A stretch of DNA of 23,983 nt from JAVBLV01 sp031553195. Its GTDB lineage: Bacteria > Bacteroidota > Bacteroidia > Bacteroidales > P3. The notes under the pieces are model-generated. The model did not search any database. It saw only the letters and a program-made list of their open reading frames with translations, and had not been told where the DNA came from. Shown here in pieces: positions 22,901-23,983 of this stretch (the stretch's first letter is position 1; the number at the start of each line of letters is the position of its first letter). The DNA lies in the NCBI GenBank assembly GCA_031553195.1, contig JAVBLV010000098.1, positions 1-23,983 on the forward strand, in the 5' to 3' direction. Position numbers and translations under genes: made by a program.

Positions 22901-23533
22901 ATGAAAAAAAACATCTACAAAACAGCATTGACATTTGGACTTGGCCTCGGCATTTTATTTTTTGTTTCCTGCGGGGGCAATTCCGGTAATTCTCTTCCCA
23001 AAAATGAATATGTAGGGAACGTGCCTTCTATTGTGGCGGAATATAATGATGACAAGGCTAAACTACAAGCTGAAGAAGATAAAGAAGCCAAAAATGTAAA
23101 CAGCATGAGTAAAGATGAATTGTTGAAAAAAATGAAAGAATTTGCAGAAAAGGAGAAAACCATAGAAGAAAAAATGGAAACTGCATTGGAAGCGGAAAAA
23201 ACAGCTTTAAAAGGAAAAGAACTTCCGGTGGTAAATGAAAATCCCGCGGTTGAAGTTGCCGGAATGAAAGTACATGATATAAATGACAAGTATGTGGTAT
23301 TCAAAGGAAGTATATCTGTCAAAGAGGAACTTGCAAATACATCTATAAAATGTATAATGCAAGATAAGGATGGAAATACCATAGAAGAAATCGAGGCCAG
23401 CATTAATGCGCCGTATGAATACGGAAAAAATGGCGCTTCTGTGGGGTCGTATGAAATAACAGCAAGAATTAAAATCGATAAACCCGAATCGGCTAAATTA
23501 GCAAAAATGGTTTTTGTTTCAAATCAACAATAA
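22901..23533 (+). CDS. Lipoprotein with acidic helical segment (210 aa)
   Basis: A signal peptide ends in a lipobox (FFVSC, Cys24) followed by Gly-Gly-Asn-Ser-Gly, so the protein should be lipid-anchored in the envelope. Residues about 45-110 form a highly charged Lys/Glu helical or coiled-coil stretch. About 120-210 is a beta-rich domain (VHDINDKYVVFKGSISV, TSIKCIMQDKDGNTIEEIEA, YEITARIKIDKPESAKLAKMVFV). It has no known family that I recognise. Its own promoter carries the same palindrome as the previous gene, suggesting control by the upstream two-component system. The next gene starts 43 bp later without a visible promoter, so the two are probably one transcript. Confidence 0.8.
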   Translation: MKKNIYKTALTFGLGLGILFFVSCGGNSGNSLPKNEYVGNVPSIVAEYNDDKAKLQAEEDKEAKNVNSMSKDELLKKMKEFAEKEKTIEEKMETALEAEKTALKGKELPVVNENPAVEVAGMKVHDINDKYVVFKGSISVKEELANTSIKCIMQDKDGNTIEEIEASINAPYEYGKNGASVGSYEITARIKIDKPESAKLAKMVFVSNQQ

Positions 23534-23576
23534 AATGTCTAACTCAATAATTTTTTAACCATTAAAAAATCAAGCT

Positions 23577-23983
23577 ATGTTAAAACAAACAATTTTAGGA
23601 ACAATGTTTTGTTTGGGCCTTATATTCTCTGCTCAAACAAATGGCTTTGCCCAAGAAACGGCAAACGATACAACTTCAACGACGAAGGAAAGCGGAAAGA
23701 AAAAATCAAAATTCGGATCCTTCGTCAGAAAAGCAGGGGAAGTTACAACCGGAATCAATATGAGCAACGAAGCTTTTATAGTTAATCCGATGACATCGGT
23801 TATGGATGTGGAATTTGTGGCTTGCTACGGAAATTCTTCAACAGGAAAGGTTTCGTTAATATTTAAAGTGAAAAATAAAAGTTATGCCGAATCGGCTACT
23901 TTTGGCGGTTCTACCAGTGGAAATGGCGAAACGGTAGCTTTTGATGTAAAAGGAAAAACATATAAACCTTACAACTCGGCAGG
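23577..23983 (+). CDS. Secreted protein of unknown function, N-terminal part (cut by right edge)
   Basis: An open frame from the ATG at 23577 runs off the right edge (about 135 codons visible). It begins with a signal peptide (MLKQTILGTMFCLGLIFSAQTNGFAQ). A Thr/Ser/Lys-rich linker and the segment KKKSKFGSFVRKAGEVTTGINMSNEAFIVNPM follow, then a beta-rich region (MDVEFVACYGNSSTGKVSLIFKVKNK) that continues outside. I do not recognise a family. Export to the envelope and co-expression with the preceding lipoprotein gene are likely. The two proteins share a design of leader, charged segment and beta domain measuring a response to change, but no sequence identity is evident. Confidence 0.75.
   Translation, partial: MLKQTILGTMFCLGLIFSAQTNGFAQETANDTTSTTKESGKKKSKFGSFVRKAGEVTTGINMSNEAFIVNPMTSVMDVEFVACYGNSSTGKVSLIFKVKNKSYAESATFGGSTSGNGETVAFDVKGKTYKPYNSA

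Noticed and set aside
22915..23403. 162-aa minus-strand Ser/Phe-rich open frame
   Set aside because: It is the antisense shadow of the Lys/Glu-rich lipoprotein, which has a leader, lipobox and promoter.

Overview
The window looks like part of a Bacteroidota chromosome that carries both a Bacteroidota-type (subtype iii) type VI secretion system (T6SS) and substrates of the type IX secretion system (T9SS). Evidence: TssB, TssC, TssD, ClpV, VgrG and DUF4280-PAAR proteins of the Bacteroidota kind; a thermolysin-family protease with a C-terminal T9SS sorting domain; promoters of the TTTG-N19/20-TAnnTTTG type; AT-rich DNA; and little Shine-Dalgarno signal. T9SS points away from typical gut Bacteroides, but the genus cannot be named from this sequence.

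Minus strand, 15.4 kb down to 1. An XRE-type regulator heads a tightly packed cluster: clpV/tssH, an unrecognised 176-aa gene, tssB, tssC, two tssD (Hcp) genes separated by a stable hairpin, vgrG and a DUF4280 PAAR-like spike tip. The cargo region follows and is clearly more AT-rich. It holds a 201-aa candidate effector with a His...Asn-Cys arrangement like permuted papain/LRAT folds, overlapped by a lipoprotein gene (candidate immunity); a 117-aa beta-rich protein; a 670-aa candidate effector with a His/Asp/His cluster resembling zinc-dependent phospholipase C folds; an array of nine 21-bp degenerate tandem repeats; a 218-aa all-helical protein built from an internal duplication; an unrecognised 384-aa protein; and, in an ATGA overlap with it, the 5' part of a secreted surface protein with Ig-like repeats that runs off the left edge. 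No baseplate or membrane-complex T6SS genes (tssE, F, G, K, N-R) are in the window.

Plus strand, 15.9 kb to the end. After a divergent intergenic region come a secreted M4 metalloprotease with a T9SS sorting domain and a terminator, a decayed IS5-like transposase relic with its promoter still recognisable, and a TPR-histidine kinase/LuxR-type response regulator pair whose stop and start codons overlap. Downstream are three small genes: a stand-alone receiver-like domain without its phosphoacceptor, a lipoprotein, and a secreted protein cut by the right edge. The first two each have their own promoter. Both promoters carry the same palindrome (ACGG-N4-CCGT) exactly 36 bp upstream of the -7 box, which suggests a small regulon of the adjacent two-component system.

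The strongest leads are this duplicated operator and the effector/immunity candidates behind the PAAR gene.
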